Of a stretch of DNA of 64,000 nucleotides, positions 51,832 to 61,791 are shown one piece after another. Positions within the stretch are counted from its first letter, which is position 1. The number at the start of each line of letters is the position of its first letter. Source of the stretch: CAVSMC01 sp963798655 (GTDB taxonomy: Bacteria; Pseudomonadota; Gammaproteobacteria; Burkholderiales; Casimicrobiaceae). Position numbers and translations under genes: made by a program. The stretch is from the NCBI GenBank assembly GCA_963798655.1, contig CAWCUH010000004.1, positions 62,001 to 126,000 on the forward strand, read 5' to 3'. The notes under the pieces were generated by a model. That model ran no database searches, was not told the DNA's origin, and saw only the letters and a list, made by a program, of their open reading frames with translations.

Positions 51832-54549
51832 TCAGTGGCCGGCCAGGTCCCGCGCGTCGCGGGTCAGCCGGTGATCGTCCCCACCGGCTGCCGCCAGGAT
51901 GGGCATCGCTCGGCGCGCGGTCGCGGCGGACTCCGCGTCCCTGTGCTGCAGACGTTGCGCTTGCGCAAGCAGTAGCAACGCTTCGCCAACGTGGGCGCTG
52001 ACGGCGGGATCGCGCGCAAGGCGTTCGGCGACTTCCGTGGCGGCCTTTGCGTAGCCTTCCGCACGCGACCCGCCGCCCGAAGCCAGATGGACCTGCGCAG
52101 CCACCTGCAGTGCGGCCGCCAGCGGAAACGAATCCTTCGCGCCCGGATGACCCATGCGCGCAAGTTCGCCCTCGATAATGCGCGTTGCGTCGGTGGCGCT
52201 CCCCTGCGCGAGTGCCAACTGCGCACGCACGGCCGCCGGCGTGATCGTCTTGTAGCGCCCCGGAACCGGCGGCCTTTCCGCTTCGACCCGGGCGAGCAAG
52301 CGGCGGGCCTCGTCGCGACGTCCTCCCGCGAGTAAGGCCTGGGCGAGCACGAATTCGATCGCGAGTGCCCCATCGACATTGCCCTGCAAACGCGACCGCT
52401 TGGCGGCGAAGGTGAGCACCCGCTGCGCACCCTGCCAGTCGTCAAGGCGCAATAGTAGTTCTCCCCGCGTGCCATCGAACCACGGCGGCGGTTCGCCATC
52501 GGTGGTGGTGTTGCGTCCCCGTGGCAGCAGCGAATCCATGATCAGCCAAGCCGCGCGGTACTCGCCCCAGTCGATAAGGATGCTTGCCTCGTAGGAGCGA
52601 GAATTCAGGTGTTCGACCGTGTCGATGCGGCCCATCTCCTCCTCCAGCCGCTGCATGCGCCGCGTGACCTCGAAGCTCGCCACCAGGTCGCCGCGGTCGC
52701 GATAGAGGCCCCGCAGGTAGGACAGCAGCATCGGGTAGGTGTTGCCCTTGGTGCGACCCAGGCGCTCGGCAAGTGCTAGCCCCTCGCGCGTGCGTTCGAT
52801 CGCGCGATCGGTGTCGCCCGTGGCGCGCGCGGCCTCGATCTCGCCACGCAGGCAGGCGATAACCGTATTCGGATCGGGCCTTGCGATTTCGGCCAAGGTG
52901 GAGCGCGCGGTCTCGAGCTGCGCACGGGCGAGATCCAGTCGGTTCCGGCGAACCTGCGTGTCCACCGTATTGCATGCGACATCGGCGATGACTTCTGGAT
53001 CACCGAGCGCCGCGGCATGTCTGGCGGCGCGCTGCATCGCGTCGAGCTCTTTCTCGGTATCGCCCAGCGTCACGTAGTGTCCGGCGATGGGCAGCAGGAG
53101 GTCGATCGCGATCCGCGGGCGCGTCCCGAATTGCCTTTCCACGAGATCGACGCTGCGACCCAGGATCTCGCGCTGCGTCAACGGCCGATCGCCGTCGCCG
53201 ATCGCGCCCAGTAGCAGATTGACGAAGTTCCCCTGAGCCAGCGCGCGCTCGGCCTGGAACAGCGCGGCGTCGCGTTCGCGCCGGGCCTCGAACGCCTGCC
53301 AGGTGGTGCCGATCACGCCCGCGATCAGCGCGAGCAGCGTCGCCGATGCCGCGCCCACGCCGAGGCGATGCCGCCGCACGAACTTGCCGACGCGGTAGGC
53401 GCGCGAATCGGGGCGCGCCGTGACCGGTTCGTGGTTCAGGTAGCGGCGCAGGTCGTCCGCGAAAGCGGCAACCGTCGCATAGCGCTCGTGAGGCGATTTC
53501 TTCAGTGCCTTCGCCGCGATCGTATCGAGGTCGCCGCGCAGCGCGCGGGCGCGCGCGGACCGCGACCGGTCGGCGTAGGGCGCGAGCGGCGCGACCGGAT
53601 CCGTGTTCGTCATTCGCGCTACGGCGGCGGAAAGCCGGTCGGGCTCGGTCTCGACCACGGCGCGCAACTGCTCCACCTGCGTCTGCGTAGGCACCGCGGT
53701 CGGGTGCCCCCCGGTCAGCAGCACATACAACAGCACGCCAAGCGCGTAGACATCGGTTGCAGTCGTGACTTCCTTGCCCTGCACCTGCTCCGGGGCCGCG
53801 TACTCCGGCGTGAACGCCCGGCCGGCGAGTTGCGTCAGCGCGGTCGCCTCCGCCGGTTCGCCGAGCAGCTTCGCGATGCCGAAATCTAGGAGCTTTACCT
53901 GTCCGTCGTTGTTGACGAGAATGTTGGAGGGCTTGAGGTCGCGGTGCAAAATCAGGTTGCGGTGCGCAGACTCGACCGCCTCCAACACCTCGAGAAACAG
54001 CCGTATGCGCGCCTCGATCCCGAGGTCGCGCGCTTCGCAGTAGCGATCGATCGGCTGGCCCTCGACCAGTTCGAGCACGAGGTAGGGCTGACCGCCATCG
54101 GCCACACCCGCGTCGAGCAGGCGCGCGATGTTGGGATGCGCGAGCTTGGCGAGAATGTTGCCCTCGCGGCGAAATCTTTCGGCGCTGCTGCGTGCGACCA
54201 GCGCGAGATTAAGGAACTTGACTGCCACCCGGCCTGCGAATCGGCCGTCGCTGCGATGCGCCAGCCACACGCTACCCATGCCACCCTGGCCCAGCGGGGT
54301 GTCGAGTGTGTAGCTGCCGACAATCCGACCGGTGAGCGTCGCTTCGCCCGTCAGCGCCGACCCTTCAAGGAATGCATCCCGCTCGACCGCGCCTTCTTCG
54401 GCAAGGAGAGCCTCAAGTTCGCGGACCAGTCGCGCGTCGCCCCGGCCTATTTCCGCCAGGCGATCGGCGCGGCGCGTGGGGTTGAGCTCGAGCAGGTCGT
54501 CGAGCAGCGGGCTCAGACTCTGCCAGCGGGTCCAGTCGATGCCGGTCAC
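51832..54549 (-). CDS. Transmembrane Ser/Thr protein kinase with TPR-like C-terminus
   Basis: A 905-residue protein: a Hanks-type kinase domain with GQGGMGSVW (residues 88-96), ATP-binding K111, HRDLKPSN (202-209) and DFG (222-224); one membrane helix around 405 (LGVGAASATLLALIAGVIG); and a 450-residue helical TPR-like repeat region outside. GTG start. It lies 119 bp downstream of an ECF sigma gene on the same strand, the arrangement of ECF43-type systems in which the kinase phosphorylates and activates the sigma factor. Confidence 0.92.
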   Translation of the reverse strand: MTGIDWTRWQSLSPLLDDLLELNPTRRADRLAEIGRGDARLVRELEALLAEEGAVERDAFLEGSALTGEATLTGRIVGSYTLDTPLGQGGMGSVWLAHRSDGRFAGRVAVKFLNLALVARSSAERFRREGNILAKLAHPNIARLLDAGVADGGQPYLVLELVEGQPIDRYCEARDLGIEARIRLFLEVLEAVESAHRNLILHRDLKPSNILVNNDGQVKLLDFGIAKLLGEPAEATALTQLAGRAFTPEYAAPEQVQGKEVTTATDVYALGVLLYVLLTGGHPTAVPTQTQVEQLRAVVETEPDRLSAAVARMTNTDPVAPLAPYADRSRSARARALRGDLDTIAAKALKKSPHERYATVAAFADDLRRYLNHEPVTARPDSRAYRVGKFVRRHRLGVGAASATLLALIAGVIGTTWQAFEARRERDAALFQAERALAQGNFVNLLLGAIGDGDRPLTQREILGRSVDLVERQFGTRPRIAIDLLLPIAGHYVTLGDTEKELDAMQRAARHAAALGDPEVIADVACNTVDTQVRRNRLDLARAQLETARSTLAEIARPDPNTVIACLRGEIEAARATGDTDRAIERTREGLALAERLGRTKGNTYPMLLSYLRGLYRDRGDLVASFEVTRRMQRLEEEMGRIDTVEHLNSRSYEASILIDWGEYRAAWLIMDSLLPRGRNTTTDGEPPPWFDGTRGELLLRLDDWQGAQRVLTFAAKRSRLQGNVDGALAIEFVLAQALLAGGRRDEARRLLARVEAERPPVPGRYKTITPAAVRAQLALAQGSATDATRIIEGELARMGHPGAKDSFPLAAALQVAAQVHLASGGGSRAEGYAKAATEVAERLARDPAVSAHVGEALLLLAQAQRLQHRDAESAATARRAMPILAAAGGDDHRLTRDARDLAGH

Positions 54550-54668
54550 GGTTGGCCTATGTCCATTCCGTCGGCCCTCACGCGGCGCGCGGCGTGTGCG
54601 TCATCGCGTCCATGTTCACCGGGGTCGCTGCATCATCGTATCGTAATCCTGGCGCGAAACCCGACACC

Positions 54669-55241
54669 CTAACCTTCCGAGAGGACGTGATGCAGCAGCA
54701 GCCGGGCCTTCTGCCAATCGCGCTGCACGGTCCGCTCCGATACGCCGCGCATGGCGGCAATTTCGACAAACGAGAAGCCGCAGAAGAACTTGAGCTCGAC
54801 CAGCTCGGCGAGCGCGGCATCGGTTCCCAGGAGTTGGTCGAGGGCATCGCCCAGACGAACCGTGTCGTCGACCTCTGCCACCGACTCGTCGACATCGGTA
54901 TCGAGTGCGGTCAGGTGGAACTCGCCGCCGCGCTTTAGTGCCCGGCGTTCGCGGACGTAGTCGACGATCAGTCCGCGCATCGCTCGCGCCGCGTAGGCGA
55001 TGAAACGCTGGCGATCCGGAAACGCCGCGGCACGGCCCGCCATGTCGAGGTAGCATTCGTGCAACAGCGTGGTGGCGCCGAGCGACGCGCCGGCGCTGCC
55101 CACTCGAAGCTGCCGCCGTGCGAGACGGTGCAGCTCCTGGTACAGGGTCGTGAACAACGCCTCCGCAGATGCCGCATCGCCACCGTCGGCGGCGACGATC
55201 AGGCTGGCAATCGTTGTGGCATCGGCATCGTCGGTGGACAT
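54669..55241 (-). CDS. ECF sigma factor, Sigma70_ECF (PF07638-type, ECF43-like)
   Basis: A 190-residue sigma factor: sigma-2 from about residue 25 (SLGATTLLHECYLDM, FPDRQRFIAYAARAMRGLIV) and sigma-4 from about 140 (ELKFFCGFSFVEIAAMRGVS, then ERTVQRDWQKAR). The acidic DAED-like motif that most ECF factors use to grip RNA polymerase in region 2.2 is missing; the segment has Thr57/Thr58 instead. No anti-sigma gene is near; the partner is the kinase downstream. Confidence 0.9.
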   Translation of the reverse strand: MSTDDADATTIASLIVAADGGDAASAEALFTTLYQELHRLARRQLRVGSAGASLGATTLLHECYLDMAGRAAAFPDRQRFIAYAARAMRGLIVDYVRERRALKRGGEFHLTALDTDVDESVAEVDDTVRLGDALDQLLGTDAALAELVELKFFCGFSFVEIAAMRGVSERTVQRDWQKARLLLHHVLSEG

Positions 55242-55540
55242 GTCGAGCCCGATATTGTGCGCCGCGCGTTGTCCATCGCTAACGGGGGCACGGCTAGGAA
55301 TTTCTACCGTACCAGGTCTTCCAGCCGGGTGGCGAGAAGGGCTGCCGGAATTGTCGCATAGACCTCGACCAAGCGTTCGCGGCTTGGCCGGTGGTCCTCC
55401 GCGGGCGAACAGCGTGAAGGTCGACGTCGCCCCGATAAATCGAATAAAGAAGCCGGCACTTTCACGCCGACGATCACGATTCATGCGCCGACCGGACATC
55501 CACCGCAAGTACTGCGAACGTAGTGGAGCTGAGCGGGTGC

Positions 55541-55560
55541 GTGCACACGATTTGCACACG
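55541..55560. repeat. Arm-type repeat pair at the right end of element B
   Basis: GTGCACACG and TTGCACACG, cores 11 bp apart, ending 38 bp before core 3. Same layout as 38719-38738. The sequence from here to the core (including CGCAACCGATTGAT) matches the end of element A. Confidence 0.6.
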
Positions 55561-55597
55561 CCGTCTCGCAACCGATTGATATTGAAAATGAATCATT

Positions 55598-55645
55598 CCG
55601 ATCCATCATCGGGGCGCAGCAAAATCGCCATCGTAAGTCGTTCAT
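55598..55645 (-). other. Attachment core 3 with alternative dusA start
   Basis: Core CCGATCCATCAT at 55598-55609. On the minus strand from ATG 55643-55645 the DNA encodes MNDLRWRFCCAPMMDR, again a dusA-like N-terminus. It marks the join between element B and element C. Confidence 0.72.
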
Positions 55646-55778
55646 TTGTCGGGTCTTTTGTTCGCTCGGTCGGTCCAATACTTATTTGAATCGATTGAAT
55701 TTTCGAGGGCAGTTTGCTCGACGCGTGCTCTGACGGTTGCGAGCCCATCGCGCAGAGCGCCGCCATTTTGCGCTGTCG

Positions 55779-55798
55779 GTGCACACGTAGCGCACACG
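55779..55798. repeat. Arm-type repeat pair at the left end of element C
   Basis: GTGCACACG and GCGCACACG, cores 11 bp apart, 170 bp after core 3. The DNA from core 3 to about 56220 is a diverged copy of 38788-39285, with about 110 extra bases around 55865-55975. Confidence 0.6.
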
Positions 55799-55975
55799 AA
55801 TTTTCGGTCCGCGCGGTGTCTCAAGCAACCGACTGGAGCGCGCTGGGGCGTAGTCGCGAATACGGACTACACCTCTACGACAACGCGGCCACGCGAGCCG
55901 TACCTGCTCGTGCATCAGCGCCCGCAAGTAACGGACGGAGCAGGGTCGGCTCGACGCGGGAGCTGCGTGCCCAGG

Positions 55976-56269
55976 CTAGGCGTGCAGGGCCTCGATCGCG
56001 GCCTTCGGGTCGGACGCGACGATTTTGAGCAGCGCCCGCGCGGGACCGGTCGGGTGCGTGCGGCGTTGCTCCCAATTCTGCAGGGTACGGAGGTTCACGC
56101 CGATCAGCTTTGCGAACTGCGATTGACTGATTTTCGCGGCCTCGCGAATCGCTCGGACGTCCGGTTGGGTGAGCTCGGTGACGCGCGCCCCTCGCACGGG
56201 CTTCCCAGCCATGTGGCGCCTCATCTCGCGCACGCCCTTTACCAACTGATCGAAATGCAGCTTATCCAT
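55976..56269 (-). CDS. higA: XRE-family antitoxin (HigA/NadS type)
   Basis: A 97-residue protein with a helix-turn-helix, REAAKISQSQFAKLIGVNLR then TLQNWEQRRTHPTGPARALL, typical of HigA-2/NadS antitoxins. It overlaps the upstream toxin gene by 8 bp. A frameshifted paralog lies at 39046. Confidence 0.9.
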   Translation of the reverse strand: MDKLHFDQLVKGVREMRRHMAGKPVRGARVTELTQPDVRAIREAAKISQSQFAKLIGVNLRTLQNWEQRRTHPTGPARALLKIVASDPKAAIEALHA

Positions 56270-56582
56270 CCTTCAAGTCCTTCATCAATTCGCCGAGCAT
56301 CGTGATCTGTTGCCGGTTCAAATCCTCGCGTTGGCTTTTTGCGTATGCGTAGATCAAGTAAATGTAGTGCTTGGGGACGTGCCAATAGTAGATGACCCTC
56401 GCGCCGCCGCGCTTTCCGCGACCCTGGGCAGACCAACGCAGCTTTCGCAGACCTGCCCCGCCACGGATCAGGTCGCCCGCGTCGGGGGAACCGAGCAGAA
56501 AGCTCTGCAGCGCGCGTAGATCGTCGTCGGTCCAGTGTTCCTCGCGGAAGGCGACGAACAGCGTCAACTCCACGAAGACCAT
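56262..56582 (-). CDS. higB: RelE/HigB-superfamily toxin
   Basis: A 106-residue HigB-2-like toxin: LRALQSFLLGSPDAGDLIRG, GLRKLRWSAQGRGKRGGARV, IYYWHVPKHYIYLIYAYAKS. Such toxins cleave mRNA on ribosomes. The toxin-first order is typical of higBA. Confidence 0.9.
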   Translation of the reverse strand: MVFVELTLFVAFREEHWTDDDLRALQSFLLGSPDAGDLIRGGAGLRKLRWSAQGRGKRGGARVIYYWHVPKHYIYLIYAYAKSQREDLNRQQITMLGELMKDLKDG

Positions 56583-56600
56583 CGGATCGACTATACGCGA

Positions 56601-57232
56601 TTAGCGTATGGACTGCAACTTCGACCTGACACTCCCGCCGGACCTCAGCCAGTCGAAAGGCCAATCACAGACGCCGTCGGCGAAGCTCCCGATTACGGCG
56701 TTGATGTCGAATCCCTCCGGATCGAACACGCCGCCAACCCAGGCAAGCATGTGGTCGTGCTCTCTATGCTTTGGGTCGGCGATCGCCTCAAGAAATCTTT
56801 CATATCCCGGTGGGCCGCCCACATCTTCCGGCGGGCAGGCTCGCTCTCCTGCAACGCATAGCGGATACGACCAGTCGGCGACCGGCTTGTGGGTGGCCTC
56901 GACGATGATCCGATGCTCCCAACCATCGCCGAAGTCGTATTCGTACTCGAACTCTCGGATTCGATGGGCCAAGAGGCCGTCGAGGTTGTGCCCTTTTTCG
57001 GTGAGCATGTTGAGGTCTTCAAAATCCTCGGCATTGGGAACCTGCCCTCGCCAAAGCCGAAGCTGTGCAGGTGCGAGTCGGTCCACCCAATGACGACTTG
57101 GAGCACATCGTGCAGCCGTAGCAGCGAGATCTCCGTCGAGACGTGCACCCGCCGCCAGATCATGGGCTCGATGTGTAGGAGCTCGATGCGCAGAACGAAG
57201 ATCGCGGCCAAAGGCTTACGGCGGGCAACCAT
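56601..57232 (-). pseudogene. Plasmid pRiA4b ORF-3-like protein, frameshifted
   Basis: The first frame (ATG 57232) reads VLRIELLHIEPMIWRRVHVS and VIGWTDSHLHSFGFGEG. A base appears lost at about 57043, after which the second frame gives FEYEYDFGDGWEHRIIVE, CPPEDVGGPPGYERFLEAIA and FDPEGFDINAV. Together they form a normal PRiA4 ORF-3 domain protein, often found in mobile DNA; function unknown. Confidence 0.8.
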
Positions 57233-57568
57233 AGCAGGACGACACGCTAGGCTCTGGGGGACGATGAACGTCAGCTCAGCTCGGCGGGCGCGGCTCCCAT
57301 GCGTCACCTGGCGAAGCGCGAGGTGCGGCTTTCAGCGTGATGGATTGAAGAGCGGGTCGCAGCTGGATACCTGTGCGGCGACGATGAGGATCAACCGACC
57401 AGATCGGAGAGCGATCAGAGTCCGCGTGAGCTCCACGCACGTCGCATCCAACGATACGGGGAAATCGCACGGATCGCCGGAAGCGGCGTAAGGCACGTAG
57501 CGCATACGAGTCGACTATCGGTGCGCGCTCACCGCGCGTCCGAAGATCCCCACAGACCGGTATCGACC
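57233..57568. other. Gap without recognised gene
   Basis: About 335 bp between the broken pRiA4b-type gene and the IS1182 left end. Short frames here have no natural-looking protein composition. Confidence 0.4.
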
Positions 57569-58951
57569 GAGGCTGTGTGAAAACGCGGCGGTTGACTATA
57601 TTGAGGTATCGACGTCAATCGACCCAGGCGGATGAAGCGATACGTAGAAGGTAGGGATAGGTTCCAGACCACGTTGCTGCCGGAAACGCTGGACGACTAT
57701 ATCGGCGAGGAGAACCCGGGTGAGGGCGGTTGACGCGTTTGTTACGGAGTTGGACCTCGTTGAACTGGGCTTCGAGCGTGCCGAGCCGGCACAGACCGGG
57801 CGACCCCCACCACCGGCGGATCTGCTCAAGATCTATATATACGGATATCTCAATAGGATTCCTTCGAGTCGCCGGCTCGAGCGAGAAGCGCAGCGCAATG
57901 TCGAGTTGATGTGGCTGACCGGTGGCTTGACGCCTGACTTCAAGACCATCGCTGATTTCCGGCGCGACAACGGGCGGGCAATCCAACGCGTATGCCGAGA
58001 GTTCGTCGACCGAGTCGGCAATTCGGCTTGTTCGGCGACGGTATGGTCGCCATCGACGGCAGCAAGTTCAAGGCGGTCAACAACCGCGATAAAAACTTCA
58101 CGCCGCATAAGTTGAAGGCTCGGGTGCAGCAACTTGAGGACAATATCGGGCGTTACCTAAACGACCTTGATCGCGCCGATCGCGAACCGAGCTTGCTGCC
58201 GGCCGGGCGAGTGGAGCATTTGAAGGCCAAGATCGGCGCGGCGCAGGAACACATCGGCGGGCGGTGGTCTCGCGAGCCGCGTAGACCAGGCACCCGATCA
58301 GCAGATCTCGCTAACCGATCCTGATGCTAGGTCCATGGCAACGAGCGGTCGTGGAACGGGTATCGTCGGATACAACGTGCAGGCAGCGGTCAACACGACC
58401 CATCACATGATCGTCGCACACGAGGTTACCAACGTCGGTCACGATCGTTCGCAACTCGTACCGATGTCGAACTTGGCGCGCGACGCGATCGGCGGCGACA
58501 GCCTAACGGTCCTGGCGGACCGTGGCTATTTCAACGGTGAGGAAATCCGCAGGTGCGCCGAGGCCGGAATCACGACACTCGTGCCTAAACCCCTTACCTC
58601 AAACAGCCGAGCCGAGGGACGTTTCGACAAGCGCGACTTCATCTACATTGCTGAACGCGATGAATATCGTTGTCCAGCTGGCGAGCGGGCCATCTGGCGA
58701 ATGACGACCGTCGAGCGCGACCAGCGGTTGCATCGCTATTGGCCTTCTGCGTGTCCTCGCTGTCCGATCAAATCGCGCTGCACGCCCAGCGATTATCGCG
58801 CATCATCCGTTGGGAGCACGAACAGGTGTTGACGACATGCAACAACGTCTGGATAGAACGCCGGAGGCGGCACGTTTGCGAAGGCAGACCGTCGAGCATC
58901 CGTTCGGAACGCTGAAGGCATGGATGGGGGCAACTCACTTCTTGACGAAGA
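57569..58951 (+). pseudogene. IS1182-family element, decayed and truncated
   Basis: Left end GAGGCTGTGTGAAAACG at 57569. The transposase (ATG 57632, FQTTLLPETLDDYI) is broken by at least four frameshifts, near 57718, 58000, 58262 and 58795. Recognisable pieces are LKIYIYGYLNRIPSSRRLER, LGLFGDGMVAIDGSKFKAVN-type DDE sequence, VGYNVQAAVNTTHHMIVAHE, VLADRGYFNGEEIRRC and RQTVEHPFGTLKAWMG. IS66 cuts it at 58952. Confidence 0.85.
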
Positions 58952-59924
58952 GTAAGCGGCTGGGCAACACATCTTGCCAGTGCGTGGAACAGCTCGAAGG
59001 CGTCGCCGGCATCCAACCGTGCGGCAGTAATTCGCCAATGCGGCTCGCCGGTTGCGTGGGCAGCCGCTCGAACGTCTTTGAGGTACCGATAAGGATCGTG
59101 GCCGTTGAGCCGCGCTGATTGAATCAAGCTCATGACCGCGGCGGCACGCTTTCCCGCGCGCAGCGATCCCGCAAACAACCAGTTCGAGCGCCCCAGCGCG
59201 ATCGGGCGGATGCGATTCTCGACCCAGTTGTTGTCGATAGGTAGCGTGCCGTCGTCAAGGAAGCGCGTCGGGCCTACCAACGCCAGGCTATAGTCGATGG
59301 CCTTGGCGATCGCGTCCGTCGGTCGCCTTCTGCCGTTGCAGCAGCAGCCATTCGCGCAACTTGTCGGCGATCGGCTGCGATTGCAGCTGCCGCATTCGCT
59401 GTCGCTGCTCGGCGCTCAGTTCCTGCGCTTCGCGCTCGACATCGTAGAGCTTTGCGAATAGCTCGAGCGCTTCCTCGGCCAAGGACTCTTGTGGTTCACC
59501 ACAGATCGCTGAATTCCTGCGCGCGTGCGCGAGGCAGCCCTCTTCGGTCACGCCGTCGGCGAACAAGCCCTTGTACCCTGAGTAGTCGTCGCAAACGAGC
59601 TTGCCCGACCAGCGTTCGAGAAATTGCTTGGGGTGTGCCGCGGCACGACTGTCGGCGAAGTCGTAAACGACTGCGTGCACGCCGTCGAATTGCGTCGAGC
59701 TGTAGCTCCAGATATACGCGCGGTGCGTTTTGCCCTTGCCGGGCATCAGCATTGCCACCGGTGTCTCGTCGGCGTGCAGCACCGCTCGCTCGAGCAGCAT
59801 AGCCTTCAGCGCATCGACCAACGGCTGCAACCGCACGCCGCAAACACCGACCCACTGCGCAAGTGTCAGCGCGATATCGCAAGGCCCGCCCGCTCGAAAA
59901 TGCCTTCCTGTCGATACAGTGGTT

Positions 59925-61791
59925 GGTGAGTGGCGCGGGGGAATTGCGCCCCCGCGCTCTCCCAGAACCGGACGTGAACCTCTCGGCTCATCCGGCTCCT
60001 ATCGTCCGGCCGTCATGATCGCCCGGTCCCAACATGGCAACAACGTCGGGGCACGGCGCCGCAACTGCGCCAGCCAATCCCATGCACGCGAGATGTGACT
60101 GCGCAGCCGCTTGTACTTGCGTTGCGCCCATTGGACCAGATGCAGATCCAGAGCTTCAGGGCGCGTTGCAAGGTCGATGGATGGAACAATCCGTAGTAGC
60201 GTACCCACCCTATGAGCACCGGCCGAAACCGCGATCCAACTGGCCGAGGTCATAGCGGCTGAGTCGCTGCAGGCCCCAGCCACGGATCTCGTGACGCATG
60301 GCCTTGCCCGCCTTGTCGCTGACGGCCGGCGAAAAGCTGGTGAACAGCCTTCCCTGCCGGTTCATCGCTTGCCGGGGCTTGAAGGTGTAGCCCAAGAAGT
60401 CGAACCGTCGGACCGCGTGGTCGCCGCGCCGATTGGCATCGGCGCAGTACACGATGCAGGTCTTCTCCGGATGTAGTTCGAGTCCACAGACCGCCAGACG
60501 CTGCTGGAGTTGCTCCCGCAGAGCCTCGGTTTCGGCGCGACTGTCGCAGTGGCAGATGATGTCATCTGCGTAGCGCTCGAACGGCACCTTGGGGTGGTGC
60601 CGCACCATCCACTGATCGAAGGCGTAATGCAGGAACAGGTTGGCCAACAATGGGCTGATGACGCCACCCTGCGGCGTTCCCTTTTCCCGCTTCATGACGG
60701 TCCCATCGGGCATACGCACGTCGGCCTTGAGCCAGCGCTCGATGTAGAGCACCACCCAGCGGCTCGTCGTGTGGCGACGCACCGCTTTCATCAAGAGATC
60801 ATGATGGATGTTGTCGAAGAACCCTTTGATGTCGAGATCGAGCACCCAGTCGTGGCGCCAGCACTGTTGGCGTGCAACGCGCAGGGCATCGTGTGCCGAG
60901 CGCTTTGGCCGGTAGCCATACGAGTTCGGATGGAACACCGGCTCCAGAACCGGTTCGAACCGGCGCTGGACGACCATCTGTGCAATTCGGTCGGCCACCG
61001 TTGGAATGCCCAACGGCCTCGTCTTGCCGTCACCCTTCGGAATGTCCACGCGTTTGACCGGTGGCGGTAGGTAGCTGCCTGAAGCCATACGATTCCAGAT
61101 CCGATACAGGTTCTTGCTCAGATCCTGCTCGAACTCGGCGATCGTGACCTCGTCAACTCCAGCCGCACCATGATTGGCCTTGACGCGCTTATACGCCTCC
61201 CACACTTCACGCTTGGCGATATCAAACGGCTTTGCCTCAGCTCCGCGCATCATCCCCTCGCAGGTTGTGCGCACAGCGAAGCTGAACGACGACGCCCCTT
61301 CGGTCCAGCCCCATTACGGAACCTTCGTCCCTACTACGAGCGTCTCCGTCCCTGTGCCCCGCATCGGTACTCTCGCCCTTGCGGAGGCTGTCCGCTTGGA
61401 CTTCTCCCTTGGCATCGGAGCGACAGGTTCCCACGTTCCTCACTGAAGCCTGATCCAGAGTCACGCCGTCTACATGCCGGGCGCCGGTCGAGCAGTCGGC
61501 AGGCTTCCCTCGACCTTCATCCCGGGGTAACCACCGGCCCCGGTTTCGACGCCATCTGAATACGTTTCGACAACTCGTCGACGGTTCACTTGCGTTCGTC
61601 TCTCTGAATCTCACCTGACGCGGTCAAGCCGCGCCTTTTGCCTCAACGCTTACCACCGAGGCTCTTTACCCAGCAGCTTGAGGTGGTTTGAAGCCTGCTC
61701 CTGCAAACCGGCTCCGAGGGGCCAACCCTCATCTTCAATGAAGCACCGCAGCCGTCCCCCAACTACGGAGGAGGCCGCGTTCGTGGCACAC
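59925..61791 (-). mobile_element. Group II intron inside IS66 tnpC
   Basis: 1867 bp on the minus strand. The 5' end GTGTGCCACG fits the GUGYG consensus and follows exon ATCACC. A 34-nt domain V (59998-59965) starts GAGCCGGATG and ends CGTCCGGTTC, closing a perfect stem. Domain VI is the GC-rich hairpin at 59964-59926. Removing the stretch rejoins tnpC in frame (ADH-QPLYRQ). The exact last base is uncertain by one or two. Confidence 0.87.
59999..61274 (-). pseudogene. ltrA: Group II intron reverse transcriptase/maturase, frameshifted near its end
   Basis: The RT domain is intact (61274 to about 60225): VDIPKGDGKTRPLGIPTVAD, SYGYRPKRSAHDALR, GTPQGGVISPLLANLFLHYA and the active-site FERYADDIICHC. 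The maturase (X) domain is broken by frameshifts near 60225 and 60150: GWVRYYGLFHPSTLQRAL is in one frame and LVQWAQRKYKRLRSHISRAW in another. The stop at 59999 abuts domain V. Confidence 0.85.

Noticed and set aside
55481..55784. Short minus-strand frames containing CCAPMMDRNDSFS
   Set aside because: These are the dusA-leader scar at core 3 running into element B DNA, not genes.
57337..57350. GTGATGGATTGAAG, similar to the dusA attachment core in reverse orientation
   Set aside because: It lacks the paired GCACAC repeats, the dusA leader and the orientation of the three real cores.
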